The notes under the pieces were generated by a model that ran no database searches, was not told the DNA's origin, and worked only from the letters and a program-made list of their open reading frames with translations. A DNA stretch of 9,073 nt, from positions 1 through 9,073 of the forward strand of contig CAMLSD010000144.1 in NCBI GenBank assembly GCA_946482595.1, read 5' to 3'. How positions within the stretch are numbered: the stretch's first letter is position 1; every line of letters begins with the position of its first letter. The stretch is from an uncultured Comamonadaceae bacterium. GTDB lineage: Bacteria > Pseudomonadota > Gammaproteobacteria > Burkholderiales > Burkholderiaceae. Positions 6,693 to 9,073 of the stretch are shown piece after piece. Made by a program: the position numbers and the translations under genes.

Positions 6693-9073
<2,381 letters not shown>

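Overview
This window is a housekeeping segment of a GC-rich betaproteobacterial chromosome, most likely order Burkholderiales (Comamonadaceae/Sphaerotilaceae-like). The placement rests on the gene order, on the style of the S1, GyrA, SerC and TyrA proteins, on the GC-rich codon use, and on a fused AroA-Cmk protein. No genus can be named from the sequence alone. All genes lie on the minus strand, so transcription runs from high to low coordinates: gyrA (5' end outside the window) -> serC -> pheA -> tyrA -> aroA-cmk fusion -> rpsA (3' end outside the window).

Layout: 6693-9073 is gyrA from just before the active-site tyrosine to its stop. A 109-bp gap with two tandem GC-rich hairpins separates it from serC (5492-6583). 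serC and pheA (4399-5499) overlap by 8 nt. tyrA (3474-4358) follows after 40 bp. The aroA-cmk fusion (1386-3392) follows after 81 bp that contain one strong hairpin. A 189-bp leader with several small hairpins precedes rpsA (1-1196). The whole window is accounted for; no gap exceeds 300 bp, and I see no tRNA, rRNA, CRISPR, insertion sequence or phage gene.

The genes form a version of the known serC-pheA-(hisC)-tyrA-aroA-cmk-rpsA supraoperon. AroA makes EPSP, the precursor of chorismate. The PheA P-protein and TyrA divide chorismate/prephenate between phenylalanine and tyrosine. SerC supplies phosphoserine and takes part in pyridoxal phosphate synthesis. Cmk supplies CDP/dCDP for nucleic acid synthesis. 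S1 and gyrase subunit A serve translation initiation and DNA supercoiling. In this version the hisC paralogue found between pheA and tyrA in relatives is absent, and AroA is fused to Cmk, whereas pseudomonads join AroA to TyrA.

Nothing here is a clearly undescribed system. The most interesting non-coding signal is a sharply AT-rich island inside the cmk part (about 1553-1590, 10 G/C of 38). It carries a good sigma-70-like promoter pointing at rpsA, followed by a perfect 8-bp inverted repeat and a hairpin-rich rpsA leader. Together these suggest that rpsA has its own promoter and an RNA-level control region.
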